A DNA stretch of 64,000 nucleotides from Neisseria perflava (GCF_002863305.2 NZ_CP136962.1:930001-994000), one strand, 5' to 3'; counted from the first letter of the stretch, positions 26,782 to 35,877 are shown. Numbers and translations are program-made. The notes: generated by a model from the letters alone, not told the origin.

Positions 26782-28017
26782 ATGTCCGACAATCAGACTT
26801 CCCCAAACTCACGCGACTGGCTGCTGCTTATCGGCGGCAGCACTTACAAATTCACGCTAACCGGTTTTTATCTGGTCGCGCTGGTCGCTATTTTGAAAAA
26901 TCACGGTTACAGCCTGAACCAACTGAGCTGGATACATTTAATCGGTGGTATCGAAGCGGCGAAGGTATTGTTTGCCGCACTGATGGAGCGGCGACCGGCG
27001 GGGCGGTTCGGGCGGTTTCGCGGCTGGCTGCTGGCGGCGACGCTGGGGCTTTCGGCAGTGTTCGGGCTGATGGCCTGTACCGACATAACGCAGAACTTCG
27101 CGCTGCTTTTGACCTGCTGCATACTGCTCTCGGCGATGTCGGCGGTGTACGGCTGCGCGATGCTGGGTTTGTCATGCATCGTCCTGCCGCACCGCGAACG
27201 CGGTTTCGGCGGCGTGATTCAGACGATGGCGGCGCGCGGCGGCAAGATGATCGGAGGCGCACTGGTGTTGTGGCTGTATCAGGAATACGGACAGACGGCG
27301 GCTGCGGGCTTGATGCTGGCGTTCAGCCTGCTGATGCTGCTGCAACTCTTGTACTACCGCGAGCCGGAAAGTCCGACTGCGCAAGGCAGTTGGACGGCGT
27401 TGGCAACGCGGCTGGTTTCTTTTTGGCAGCAACCTGAAACAGGCTGGCGGTGGCTGGTTTTGCTGTTTGCCGTTGCCGCACCGTATGCGTTTATGGCGGC
27501 AACCTTTGTGCCCAAGCTGGCGGATTTGGGCTTCAACCCGAAGCAGACGGGCGGGATTCTGGCGGTGGGCATTCCTGTTGCCTGCCTGATCGTTACGCCG
27601 CTGTCGGGCTGGTTTTCGCGCAATTATCCGCGCCGCAAACTCGTGTTCCTGCTCTACGCGCTGCAACTGCCGCTTTTGGCGTCCATGACCGCCATCGATA
27701 CGTTCGCACGTGTCCACCCTTGGCTGCCGCCCGCGCAAATCATCGCCCTGAGCCTGAGCTACACACTGCTGCTGCCGGTGATACTGGCGTTGGTGATGGA
27801 CAAATCCAACCGTGCCACCGCCGCACTCGACAGCAGCCTGCAATTTTCCGTGGTTCTGCTCGGCAGTTACGCGGCCGGTTTCGCCGCCCTTCGGCTGGCA
27901 AAGGCTATTGGTTATACAGATGCGTATTGGGTTGCAGTGTACTTAGCCGTATTGGTAGGCCTGCTTTTATATTTGAATAGAAATTTATTCAATCATTCAG
28001 AGCATGATTCACAATAA
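26782..28017 (+). CDS. MFS transporter, possibly siderophore importer (FptX/RhtX-like)
   Basis: Inner-membrane protein of 411 aa with about twelve hydrophobic segments. After a short soluble start (MSDNQTSPNSRDW), it reads GFYLVALVAILKNHGYSLNQLSWIHLIGGIE... The pattern of a helix followed by a loop with a short G-Y-S-L segment recalls the AmpG/RhtX/FptX group of siderophore importers. That subfamily assignment is by pattern and is not certain. ATG 26782 was preferred over an in-frame start at 26710 because the extra 24 residues overlap a DUS and look noncoding. Gene order with the receptor supports a role in ligand import across the inner membrane. Confidence 0.75.
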   Translation: MSDNQTSPNSRDWLLLIGGSTYKFTLTGFYLVALVAILKNHGYSLNQLSWIHLIGGIEAAKVLFAALMERRPAGRFGRFRGWLLAATLGLSAVFGLMACTDITQNFALLLTCCILLSAMSAVYGCAMLGLSCIVLPHRERGFGGVIQTMAARGGKMIGGALVLWLYQEYGQTAAAGLMLAFSLLMLLQLLYYREPESPTAQGSWTALATRLVSFWQQPETGWRWLVLLFAVAAPYAFMAATFVPKLADLGFNPKQTGGILAVGIPVACLIVTPLSGWFSRNYPRRKLVFLLYALQLPLLASMTAIDTFARVHPWLPPAQIIALSLSYTLLLPVILALVMDKSNRATAALDSSLQFSVVLLGSYAAGFAALRLAKAIGYTDAYWVAVYLAVLVGLLLYLNRNLFNHSEHDSQ

Positions 28018-28155
28018 TTCGCTCAGATATTCATCCATCGATTTTAATTGGGCGCGCCTCCGGATAATTTTTCATTTTATTGCACAATCTCTCATGAAAA
28101 TATAACAAAACGTGCCCATAATACTGCCTACACTCTTAAATTCAAAAGGAACCTC

Positions 28156-28644
28156 ATGGCTGCTGTTCTCATCGTTCTCGGCTTGATTGCCATTGTTGTC
28201 GGCATTTTAGGCACTATTTACCCTGCCTTACCCGGATTGGGCTTGATGTTTGGTGGCGCATGGCTATTGGGTTATGCCGGTAATTATCAAGTGTTTGGCT
28301 CAGGTACGCTGACCTTTTTGGCTATCGTTGCCGTATTCGGTACTGCAATGGACTATGTGGCGGGGGCATTAGGTGCAAAATATACCGGAGCAAGTAAAAC
28401 CGCGGTTTGGGGTGCATTTATCGGCGGCATCGTCGGCGCATTCTTCTCCATTCCCGGCTTGTTGCTCGGCCCGTTGACCGGTGCGGCCATCGGCGAATTT
28501 ATCGCACGCAAAGACACTTGGCAGGCAGGCAAAGTCGGTATCGGTACGTTTATCGGCTTCATCATCGGCACAGTAGCCAAAATCGGCTGTGCCTTGACCA
28601 TCGCACTAACCATCCTGTTTGTTTGGTTGGCCTCGTTGTTCTAA
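28156..28644 (+). CDS. DUF456 family membrane protein
   Basis: Integral membrane protein of 162 aa. It matches DUF456: LGTIYPALPGLGLMFGGAWLLGY, a glycine-rich middle with DYVAGALGAKYTGASKTAVWG, and GPLTGAAIGEFIARK. Four or five membrane segments are expected; function is not known. The start is ATG 28156 with AAAAGGA 5 nt upstream; the longer frame from 28048 lacks similarity. It marks a return to average base composition after the GC-rich receptor locus. Confidence 0.85.
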   Translation: MAAVLIVLGLIAIVVGILGTIYPALPGLGLMFGGAWLLGYAGNYQVFGSGTLTFLAIVAVFGTAMDYVAGALGAKYTGASKTAVWGAFIGGIVGAFFSIPGLLLGPLTGAAIGEFIARKDTWQAGKVGIGTFIGFIIGTVAKIGCALTIALTILFVWLASLF

Positions 28645-28655
28645 GACAAAACATT

Positions 28656-28694
28656 AAAGGCCGTCTGAATTTCAAGCATTCAGACGGCCTTTTT
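28656..28694. terminator. Bidirectional paired-DUS terminator
   Basis: Arms AAAGGCCGTCTGAAT and ATTCAGACGGCCTTTTT serve the convergent DUF456 and yecA-like genes. Confidence 0.85.
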
Positions 28695-28704
28695 ATTTCG
28701 CTGT

Positions 28705-29364
28705 TTATTTACCGCAACAGGCTTTGTATTTTTTACCGCTGCCACAAGGGCAAGGATCGTTACGCCCCACTTTTTCGCCTTCACGGCGTACGGTTTGAGG
28801 TTTATTGATGATGGCCTGCCAATACCAGTAAATATCAAGCAGGACATGCGGCAAATCAGATTCCAGCTGGGTCAACTCTTTTTCATTGAGATGCAAGATG
28901 ACTTCGCCGTTTTCCTCATCATCATAGATGCCGCCCAAAGCCATAATCGGATAGAACAAATCCTCAAACTCTTCTTGATCGACTGCTTCAAACCAATCGG
29001 TAGGCACAATATCCAATGCGTAAAGATAGGCGTTACACCAAGTGTAGAAATCCGGATTGCCGGCTTCATCTTCATAAAACCACAAATCAGGCAGGATTTT
29101 CTCGTTAAGCTTCATGCGCATATCGGCGGCCATTGCCATGACCAAACGCTCGATTTCGGTGCGCTCTTTGGCATCAAACAAAGATTCTTCACCCAAAATC
29201 TCAGGCAGCCAGTTGGTCGGATTCAAAGCATCTGGGCCACTCAACAATGCCATCATGAAACCTTGAACCTCATCACAACGCATGGTGTTGTGGGCTTCGG
29301 ATTTGGCATCCAGCAATTCCATCAAGCGGCTGCGTGCCGCTTCATCAAAAGTCAGTATTTGCAT
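28705..29364 (-). CDS. UPF0149/YecA-like protein with C-terminal SEC-C zinc motif
   Basis: Protein of 219 aa. The N-terminal region matches the YecA/UPF0149 helical domain ([30 protein letters not shown]). The last 20 residues are a SEC-C zinc-binding tail [20 protein letters not shown], as in SecA. The function is not settled; SEC-C tails often bind ribosomes or SecB-type partners, which is family knowledge. The ATG at 29364 is used. It is followed downstream by the bidirectional terminator; the rRNA methyltransferase gene ends 35 nt upstream. Confidence 0.85.
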   Translation of the reverse strand: MQILTFDEAARSRLMELLDAKSEAHNTMRCDEVQGFMMALLSGPDALNPTNWLPEILGEESLFDAKERTEIERLVMAMAADMRMKLNEKILPDLWFYEDEAGNPDFYTWCNAYLYALDIVPTDWFEAVDQEEFEDLFYPIMALGGIYDDEENGEVILHLNEKELTQLESDLPHVLLDIYWYWQAIINKPQTVRREGEKVGRNDPCPCGSGKKYKACCGK

Positions 29365-29398
29365 TTTTGTTCCTTAAAATAAAATCGTATTATTGTTT

Positions 29399-30190
29399 TC
29401 AGACGGCCTGGGCATGGATACGCTGCCGCATTTGTTCAAACAGACAAACCGTCGCCGCCATCGCGACATTCAATGATTCGGTTTGCCCCAACATGGGAAT
29501 TTTGACACAGGCATCGGCCTTCTCTTTTACCGTTTCGCTCACGCCGCTGCCTTCATTGCCAAACACCCAAGCACAAGGTTGACTGAGGTCCATTTCATAC
29601 AAACCGATATTGCGCCCGCCCAAGGCGGTTGCCCAAATTTGATGCCAATACGTTTCCATCCAAGCGGATAATTCCACTCTGCTGAAAATAGACAGCAGAA
29701 AATGCGCGCCCATCCCCGCTCGCAATACTTTGGGCGACCAGATATCCACGGAATCATTGCCGCACACGATTTGCCTGACTCCTGCCGCCGCCGCGCTGCG
29801 CAAAATTGTGCCTGCATTGCCGGGGTCTTGTACCCGCTCCAATACCACACAATCGCCGTCTGAAGGTAAACCTGCCTGCTGCGGAATATCAATCCAAGTC
29901 ATCACATCATCGGCATCAGTCAGGCTGGTGATTTTAGACAGTGCTTCGTTACCAACCCAAGTAATCAATCCCTCATCCAACTGCGCTGTAATTTCTTGAA
30001 TTTCAGGATGTTGCTGTTTCTTTTCAGGCAGATAAACCTGTTTGGGCGTACCGCCGCTTTGCAAATAAGTTTGCAGCAGATGTACGCCTTCCAATACGGT
30101 TTCACCGCTTTCACGCCTTGCTTTGGCCTGCGTCAGTAGACGGAATAAATGTTTGAGCTGTTCGTTTTGAGCAGAGGTAATCAGTTTCAT
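29399..30190 (-). CDS. TrmH family RNA 2'-O-methyltransferase
   Basis: SPOUT methyltransferase of 263 aa. An N-terminal substrate-binding domain (LEGVHLLQTYLQSGG) is followed by the three SpoU motifs: ERVQDPGNAGTILRSAAAAG, AWVFGNEGSGVS and IPMLGQTESLNVAMAATVCL. The target RNA is unclear. Two ATGs lie 9 nt apart (30199 and 30190), with no Shine-Dalgarno. A TATAAT immediately overlaps the first ATG on this strand, so transcription should begin at about the second ATG. The message may be leaderless, which is why I chose 30190. Confidence 0.88.
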   Translation of the reverse strand: MKLITSAQNEQLKHLFRLLTQAKARRESGETVLEGVHLLQTYLQSGGTPKQVYLPEKKQQHPEIQEITAQLDEGLITWVGNEALSKITSLTDADDVMTWIDIPQQAGLPSDGDCVVLERVQDPGNAGTILRSAAAAGVRQIVCGNDSVDIWSPKVLRAGMGAHFLLSIFSRVELSAWMETYWHQIWATALGGRNIGLYEMDLSQPCAWVFGNEGSGVSETVKEKADACVKIPMLGQTESLNVAMAATVCLFEQMRQRIHAQAV

Positions 30191-30266
30191 GGAGCGCATT
30201 ATAACTGTTTTGACTTCGTTGAAGCTATGCTTTCAGACGGCCTAACGGTTTTACTACGAAAATAAA

Positions 30267-30294
30267 AAAACCCTTGCAATAAAGCAAGGGTTTT
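30267..30294 (-). terminator. Terminator of rpoE-rseA
   Basis: Arms AAAACCCTTGC and GCAAGGGTTTT with a 6-nt loop and A/T flanks, 16 nt after the anti-sigma gene stop. It is not DUS-based. Confidence 0.85.
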
Positions 30295-30309
30295 ACATGA
30301 TTTCATTTT

Positions 30310-30858
30310 TTACTGCACAACAGTCTGCTGCTCATTTTGCTGCTCGGTACGGACAGTCGGACGGTTTTCAAGTTTGCCGTCTTTTGCCGCATTCGGTACA
30401 ACAGTCTCTCCAGGCTCGGAAGCCGCTTTATCACTAGGCGTACCGCTCACTGGAATGATATTTTGGGCAGGCTGAGTATTAGACTTCTCTGCAACCGGCA
30501 GAGCGTCACGAGAAGTTTGCGGTGTAAATTGCCATACTGCAACAGCAATCGCACACACGCTGGCAGCGGCCGCGAAGAATTTGAAGAAGCCGCTATTAGC
30601 CGCTTCACGCTGAGCATATTTTTCCTGTTTGCCTTCAGCTTCGGTTTGAGGCACTGTAAATGCTTTGCTTTGCATGGTTTCACCGGCAACACTTGCCGCT
30701 GCACCCTGACGGATACAGTCGCCGATAATGTGGTACTCATGCCAAGCGCGCATAGCTTCCTCGTCTGCCAATACGGCATCCAGCATCTCATCAGTCAATG
30801 CTTCACCGTCCATCAATGCAGACACATACTCCAATGCTTTATTTGTTTTTTCGTTCAT
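30310..30858 (-). CDS. rseA: RseA-like anti-sigma-E factor
   Basis: Anti-sigma factor of 182 aa. The cytoplasmic N-terminal domain resembles RseA: EYVSALMDGEALTDEMLDAVL then WHEYHIIGDCIRQG. One membrane segment lies at about residues 94-113 (FKFFAAAASVCAIAVAVWQF). A Ser/Pro/Glu/Gln-rich periplasmic tail ends TEQQNEQQTVVQ. By family knowledge it holds RpoE inactive until regulated proteolysis. It follows rpoE by 5 nt, with GGTGG ahead of ATG 30858. No rseB-like gene follows. Confidence 0.85.
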   Translation of the reverse strand: MNEKTNKALEYVSALMDGEALTDEMLDAVLADEEAMRAWHEYHIIGDCIRQGAAASVAGETMQSKAFTVPQTEAEGKQEKYAQREAANSGFFKFFAAAASVCAIAVAVWQFTPQTSRDALPVAEKSNTQPAQNIIPVSGTPSDKAASEPGETVVPNAAKDGKLENRPTVRTEQQNEQQTVVQ

Positions 30859-30863
30859 TTTTA

Positions 30864-31463
30864 TTACCACCTTTGATCTTCAGAAGTATCCAACAGCGGC
30901 CGCAAATCTTTTGCAATCAGTTCACGCGCTCTGAAAATACGCGAACGTACAGTACCTATCGGACAATCCACTACCCGAGCTATTTCTTCGTAAGACAAGC
31001 CATCCATTTCCCTAAGCGTAATGGCTTGACGCATATCGTCTGGCAGTTGCGCAATGCTTGCTTCGACGGTCTGCAAGATTTCCCGATTCATCATTTCAGC
31101 TTCCGGCGTATGGTAATCCGCAACCTGATCGGTTAAATCAAGAACATCTCCCTCCTCATTGGCTGCTTCCGAACTGACAAAAAACTGGCGACCCGAAGTG
31201 GTCAGAAAATTCTTTGCCGTATTGATACCGATACGGTACAGCCATGTATAAAACGCACTCTCACCGCGAAAATTAACCAGCGCACGATAAGCCCTAATCA
31301 TTGCCTCTTGGGTTACATCGTGCACTTCATGCTCATCCTGAATAAACCGGGAAATCAGTCTGTTTAGCCGACGCTGATACTTGGACATCAGCATCTCGAA
31401 TGCCTTATGGTCACCTTTCTGCGCGCGCTCCACCAAAACTTGATCTATTTGGCGATCGTTCAT
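30864..31463 (-). CDS. rpoE: Extracytoplasmic-function sigma factor RpoE
   Basis: ECF sigma factor of 199 aa, close to the E. coli RpoE/Pseudomonas AlgU group. Region 2 reads IDQVLVERAQKGDHKAFEMLM ... AYRALVNFRGESAFYTWLYRI. Region 4 reads LPDDMRQAITLREMDGLSYEEIA ... CPIGTVRSRIFRARE. The start is ATG 31463 with AAAGG 6 nt upstream; an in-frame TTG at 31469 is less likely. It is followed by rseA. A promoter matching the sigma-E consensus lies 61-89 bp upstream, implying autoregulation. Confidence 0.95.
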   Translation of the reverse strand: MNDRQIDQVLVERAQKGDHKAFEMLMSKYQRRLNRLISRFIQDEHEVHDVTQEAMIRAYRALVNFRGESAFYTWLYRIGINTAKNFLTTSGRQFFVSSEAANEEGDVLDLTDQVADYHTPEAEMMNREILQTVEASIAQLPDDMRQAITLREMDGLSYEEIARVVDCPIGTVRSRIFRARELIAKDLRPLLDTSEDQRW

Positions 31464-31523
31464 ACCCAACCTTTAATCGTTTTACTGCTTTAAACCAAAA
31501 ATAGTAAAGCGTGCTGTGCACAG

Positions 31524-31552
31524 TAAAGACAGCAACGCTTTGAAATAGTTCC
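31524..31552 (-). promoter_or_regulatory. Sigma-E-type autoregulatory promoter of rpoE
   Basis: On the minus strand GGAACTA (31552-31546) is followed after 16 nt by TCTTT (31529-31525). The sigma-E consensus is GGAACTT, about 16 nt, TCTGA/TCAAA. The start site would leave a leader of about 54 nt before the rpoE ATG. Confidence 0.65.
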
Positions 31553-31672
31553 ACAAGATTACACTCAATTGCCAAAGTTTATTCGTGCAGATGCTCTAAC
31601 ATAAGCTGTATTGCTTATTATATATACACTTAGCACAAGTAGTTAAATTACTAATACTTACTAAATTTACAG

Positions 31673-33007
31673 TTAGTCTCTTTGCTTTTCTGCTATATAT
31701 TTGACCAACTTTTCATGAACAGGCAGATAGCCTTCGCCTATTTGAACACCGCTTCCCACCCGAAGATTAACAACAGCAAGGCACTTGTTGCCCATACTTA
31801 GGATAATCGGCCAATATTTACGGACGAGTGGCACAATATGACACTCTTGCAATAGTTTTTCGACTGATTTTTCCCTCTGTCCCGACTGAATCACATCACC
31901 TTTGGCCACACTTCTAAGTACCGCCGGCTTCACCAACTCCTCTTCTAACAAACCTCCCTTAAACGGTAATAAAACGAAACCATTTTCCAACAAAATATCT
32001 TTCAGACGGCCTCGAACTTCCCTGCCATTACACCAAGGCAGTGTTTGAAACTCACTTTCCTGACAAACAAACAGCTTGTCCCGATATGCGACCAGTTCCC
32101 CATCTGGCAAATTCAACTGCGCCTGATCAGCGGTTTCCAACACTCGGGCAAAATCGGCAATACTGTGATAAGAAGGCAATGATTCCGTTTGCTTTCGCAA
32201 AAAATACCAAAGAAGCCGACGACGCAAAAGCGGCGTACATTGCCGCCACAGACTGATGCTGAATATTCCACTTGGACTGATGCACTGGTATTCAGACTCA
32301 ATCAATTCATCTAAAAGCTGCAAATCTTCCTGCAATAATCGAACATTGGCACAAATTTGCTGCTCAAAATTCGGAATACGCTGCTGCCATTGCGGCAAAG
32401 CCTGATTTCTCATCCAATTGCGTAAATAGCCGGAGTCTTCATTACTTTCGTCTTCAACAAAAGATAATCCCCATTGTTGCGCATACTCAGCCAGTTCCTG
32501 ACGGGAAAATGCCAAAAGCGGTCGCCAGATTTGAATCTCCTCATTTAAATCACGCCATACCGGCATGGCCGCCATACCGCGCAATCCACCCCCGCGTACA
32601 GCCGACAGCATAAATGTTTCGATTTGATCATTGTGATGATGGGCCAAAACAATAATTTTCTTCAGGCCGTCTGAAAATGCCTGATATCGTGCAGCCCTAG
32701 CCACCGCTTCCAAACCTTTTCCTTGTTTTTCCACATTGACACGGCACACCCGCAAGGCAACATTCAGACGCTGACAATAATCCTGACAAAATTTAGCCCA
32801 ACTGTCGGCATTGGTACTTAAACCATGATGAACATGGACGGCACGCAAATCAAAATAGCGAAATTCGCGCATCCGATGCAAAAGATGCAGCAGGACGACA
32901 GAATCCAATCCGCCACTCAAGCCAACTTCAAAAACAGTGTGGCTCGGCAAATCAGGAAAAGCTGCTTGAAAACTTTTAAATAGGGAATCAGGGGATACTG
33001 GCGACAT
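31673..33007 (-). CDS. tilS: tRNA(Ile)-lysidine synthetase TilS
   Basis: Enzyme of 444 aa converting C34 of the tRNA-Ile CAU anticodon to lysidine. The PP-loop VGLSGGLDSVVLLHLL is near the N-terminus. DESNEDSGYLRNWMRN and the C-terminal substrate-recognition domain are present. The ATG at 33007 is directly preceded by an uptake sequence (AGGCCGTCTGAA runs into ATG), leaving no Shine-Dalgarno. The next likely alternative is further in and would cut the domain. It is downstream of accA, separated by a terminator and one DUS. Confidence 0.93.
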   Translation of the reverse strand: MSPVSPDSLFKSFQAAFPDLPSHTVFEVGLSGGLDSVVLLHLLHRMREFRYFDLRAVHVHHGLSTNADSWAKFCQDYCQRLNVALRVCRVNVEKQGKGLEAVARAARYQAFSDGLKKIIVLAHHHNDQIETFMLSAVRGGGLRGMAAMPVWRDLNEEIQIWRPLLAFSRQELAEYAQQWGLSFVEDESNEDSGYLRNWMRNQALPQWQQRIPNFEQQICANVRLLQEDLQLLDELIESEYQCISPSGIFSISLWRQCTPLLRRRLLWYFLRKQTESLPSYHSIADFARVLETADQAQLNLPDGELVAYRDKLFVCQESEFQTLPWCNGREVRGRLKDILLENGFVLLPFKGGLLEEELVKPAVLRSVAKGDVIQSGQREKSVEKLLQECHIVPLVRKYWPIILSMGNKCLAVVNLRVGSGVQIGEGYLPVHEKLVKYIAEKQRD

Positions 33008-33050
33008 TTCAGACGGCCTGAAATTGTGAATTACTCAAAAATAGAACACA

Positions 33051-33081
33051 AAAAAAGCAAGCAGCGACGGCATCTGCTTGC
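33051..33081 (-). terminator. Terminator of accA
   Basis: Arms GCAAGCAG and CTGCTTGC with a 9-nt loop; on the minus strand the stem is followed by a T-run. It is 18 nt after the accA stop. Confidence 0.8.
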
Positions 33082-33098
33082 TTCTTCAACAGTCAAAC

Positions 33099-34058
33099 TT
33101 ATTTATCGGTAAATTTACCGTAAGCCATGATGCGGTCGAAACGGCGAGAAAGCAAGTCAGGCATAGTCATGCTTTGCGCTTCGCTTAATTGCTGTTCCAA
33201 AACGGTTTTGACGTTTTTCATCGTAGTTTCAAAATCACGGTGTGCGCCACCTAAAGGCTCATCAATTACTTTATCGATGACATCCAACTCTTGCAAGCGT
33301 TTGGCGGTAATACCCAATGCTTGCGCGGCATCTGCTGCTTTTTCAGCAGTTTTCCAAAGAATAGAGGCGCAACCTTCGGGAGAAATCACCGAATAAGTCG
33401 AGTATTGCAGCATATTGACGTAGTCGCCGACAGCCACTGCCAAAGCGCCACCCGAGCCGCCTTCGCCAATGATGGTGCACAATACCGGCACATGCAGGCG
33501 GGTCAGTTCGTACAAATTACGGCCGATGGCTTCAGACTGGCCGCGTTCTTCCGCACCAATGCCCGGATACGCGCCCGGGGTATCGACAAAGGTCATGACC
33601 GGAATATTGAATTTTTCGGCAGTCTGCATCAAGCGCAGTGCTTTACGGTAACCCTCAGGACGCGGCATACCGAAATTGCGGCGGATTTTTTCTTTGGTAT
33701 CGCGGCCTTTTTGATGACCAATAACCATCACGCTTTGGCCGTTGAAACGCGCCAAACCGCCGACAATGGCATGATCGTCAGAATAATGGCGGTCGCCGTG
33801 CAATTCTTCAAAATCGGTAAAAATACCGTTGATATAGTCCAAAGTATAAGGACGTTGCGGATGGCGGGACACTTGTGAAATTTGAGCCGGAGTCAGCTTG
33901 CTGAAAATCGACTTGGTCAACTCACTGCTTTTCTTTTGCAGTCTGGCAATCTCGTCGGAAATATCAACGGCAGATTCGTCTTGTACGAATCGCAACTCGT
34001 CGATTTTATTGGTTAATTCGGCGATGGGTTGTTCGAAGTCCAAAAAAACGGGTTTCAT
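33099..34058 (-). CDS. accA: Acetyl-CoA carboxylase carboxyltransferase subunit alpha
   Basis: Alpha subunit (319 aa) of the carboxyltransferase that makes malonyl-CoA for fatty acid synthesis, acting with AccD. It matches the family throughout: an N-terminal coiled segment, [49 protein letters not shown] (in parts), [18 protein letters not shown], and [10 protein letters not shown]. It is the standard length. It is divergent from hslR with about 200 bp between them. Confidence 0.97.
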   Translation of the reverse strand: MKPVFLDFEQPIAELTNKIDELRFVQDESAVDISDEIARLQKKSSELTKSIFSKLTPAQISQVSRHPQRPYTLDYINGIFTDFEELHGDRHYSDDHAIVGGLARFNGQSVMVIGHQKGRDTKEKIRRNFGMPRPEGYRKALRLMQTAEKFNIPVMTFVDTPGAYPGIGAEERGQSEAIGRNLYELTRLHVPVLCTIIGEGGSGGALAVAVGDYVNMLQYSTYSVISPEGCASILWKTAEKAADAAQALGITAKRLQELDVIDKVIDEPLGGAHRDFETTMKNVKTVLEQQLSEAQSMTMPDLLSRRFDRIMAYGKFTDK

Positions 34059-34262
34059 AAAACAAAGCTCTCGGTAACGGTTGCTGACATGATACGCTAA
34101 TCAGGCGTATTTGACAGCATTTCTCAAAGGGAAACTGCCATCTTTTGCAATAAAAAATCTTTCAGACGGCCTTTAACAAAGAAATAGTATATCTGCACTA
34201 AACGAATGAAGTGCCGTATCTTATGATAAACTTCAATTCAGTTCAATCATTTCAAACAGGCT

Positions 34263-34664
34263 ATGAAAAACGATCATGACAATTCGTCCATGCGCTTGGA
34301 CAAATGGCTGTGGGCCGCGCGCTTTTTCAAGACCCGCGCGCTGGCACAAAAACATATTGAGCTGGGCAGGGTTTTGGTAAACGGCTCAAAGGTGAAAAAC
34401 AGCAAAAATATTTCTGCCGGCGACACCATCGACATGACTTTGAACTCCCTGCCCTATAAATTCAAAGTTGCCGCGCTCAATCATCAACGCCGACCGGCAC
34501 CGGAAGCGCGTTTACTCTACGAAGAAGACATGAAAACGGCTGCCGAACGCGAAGCTCAAAAACAGCTCGACCAAGCCAGCCGCATCAGTGCTGCTTATCC
34601 GGACGGACGCCCGACCAAACGCGACCGCCGTCAGCTTGACCGTATGAAGCGCGATAGCTGGTAA
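34263..34664 (+). CDS. hslR: Ribosome-associated heat shock protein Hsp15 (S4 domain)
   Basis: RNA-binding protein of 133 aa. The S4 domain is at residues 10-70 (MRLDKWLWAARFFKTRALAQ, GRVLVNGSKVKNSKNISAGD). A basic C-terminus follows (RPTKRDRRQLDRMKRDSW). By family knowledge, Hsp15 rescues 50S subunits carrying stalled peptidyl-tRNA after heat shock. The start ATG 34263 fits the family. It is followed by a DUS pair and a strong terminator. Confidence 0.9.
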   Translation: MKNDHDNSSMRLDKWLWAARFFKTRALAQKHIELGRVLVNGSKVKNSKNISAGDTIDMTLNSLPYKFKVAALNHQRRPAPEARLLYEEDMKTAAEREAQKQLDQASRISAAYPDGRPTKRDRRQLDRMKRDSW

Positions 34665-34715
34665 GCGTTGAATCCATTATTTCAGACGGCCCTATATCCA
34701 TGCCGTCTGAAAACC

Positions 34716-34747
34716 AAAAACAGGCAGGACATCCTGCCTGTTTTTTT
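34716..34747. terminator. Bidirectional terminator between hslR and porin-like gene
   Basis: Arms AAAAACAGGCAGGA and TCCTGCCTGTTTTT with a tiny loop and T-run. A mixed DUS pair (AGGCC-type at 34681 and ATGCC-type at 34700) lies just before it. Confidence 0.88.
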
Positions 34748-34758
34748 ATTTGTGATGA

Positions 34759-35877
34759 TTAAAATTTATATTCTAACTGACCACGAATAACGTTTACGTC
34801 CTGCTTATCCGTGCCAACAGTAGGCGTAACCTGTTTGCCGGCTAAATAGAAGCCTTTGAGTTTCCAGTTTTTCCAAGGAATATAGGTCGCACCGATTTGC
34901 ACGCCTTGGACGTTTTTGCTGTAATCCTCAACGGAAGAGACACCGGACAACGAACCGACACGGCGGTAGTTCAAGAATACGTCGTAAGAATTGCGGACGT
35001 TCCAGTCGGCTGATTTATAGCGCACTTCAGTGAACACGCCATCATTTTTGATTTTTTGGCCGGCATCATTATAGGCTTTGATATTGGACTTGCTGACTGC
35101 AGCCATCCAATGCCAATCGTCATTAAACTTGATGTCCGTACCGATTTCTCCGAAGACTGCATTTTTCTTCGCACCGCGTACATCGATGTCTTTCATGTAG
35201 CTGACGGTTGCGCCGACGTTGATATTCTCATTTACAGGCAACACGCTTTGAACTGCGGCAAAATGTCTGCGACGGCCACCAATGCCCCATGTGTTGTCGT
35301 TCAGATTGCCAGTACGGCGGCCCGCATAGATTTTGGTAGGCAGGGTTTTATTGTCAAAGAAGATTTCGCCGCCGGTAACTTCGGTATCCCATACGCGGCC
35401 GTATGAAGAGAACGCGCCAAATTTACCGACACGCGCTTTAATGTTGTTGTACAAAGTACCTTCGGCATACAGTTTATTCACCGGCACATCATGATCGCCG
35501 TTGAACTTACCAGTTTCCAAATCAATATTCGGCTCGATTTGGGCAACCAACTTCCAATCTTTGTACAGTTTCGCGCGTAACCAAAACTCCGCATTGAAGT
35601 TGGCATTGGTGTCTTCAGGCGTCGGATTGATACCGCTGTTGTTGGCATTGATGTCTTTGGTATCCGCACGTACGCGCAAGCCACCATTTACAGTCAACAA
35701 ATCATTGAAAATGCTGATTTTATCGTCATCTTTGCGAATGATGCTGCCGGAATTGACATAATCGTTGGTGGTGGCCAAAGCCGCCGCATCACGTCCGCCA
35801 TCAGCATTTTCTGCCAATGAATAAGATGATGAAGCCAATAAAATACAGGTTGCAATCAGTTTGGTTTGAAATTTCAT
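34759..35877 (-). CDS. Putative beta-barrel outer-membrane protein (porin-like)
   Basis: Predicted outer-membrane protein of 372 aa. It has an N-terminal signal peptide (MKFQTKLIATCILLASSSYSLA), alternating amphipathic strands throughout (for example INVGATVSYMKDI, WKLKGFYLAGKQVTP) and a C-terminal ...VIRGQLEYKF with terminal Phe. The barrel would need about 16 strands. I do not see PorA/PorB loop features, so it is a different porin-like family. ATG 35877 was preferred because it starts the signal peptide; 27 additional residues upstream lack one. The gene has an AT-rich upstream region. Confidence 0.75.
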   Translation of the reverse strand: MKFQTKLIATCILLASSSYSLAENADGGRDAAALATTNDYVNSGSIIRKDDDKISIFNDLLTVNGGLRVRADTKDINANNSGINPTPEDTNANFNAEFWLRAKLYKDWKLVAQIEPNIDLETGKFNGDHDVPVNKLYAEGTLYNNIKARVGKFGAFSSYGRVWDTEVTGGEIFFDNKTLPTKIYAGRRTGNLNDNTWGIGGRRRHFAAVQSVLPVNENINVGATVSYMKDIDVRGAKKNAVFGEIGTDIKFNDDWHWMAAVSKSNIKAYNDAGQKIKNDGVFTEVRYKSADWNVRNSYDVFLNYRRVGSLSGVSSVEDYSKNVQGVQIGATYIPWKNWKLKGFYLAGKQVTPTVGTDKQDVNVIRGQLEYKF

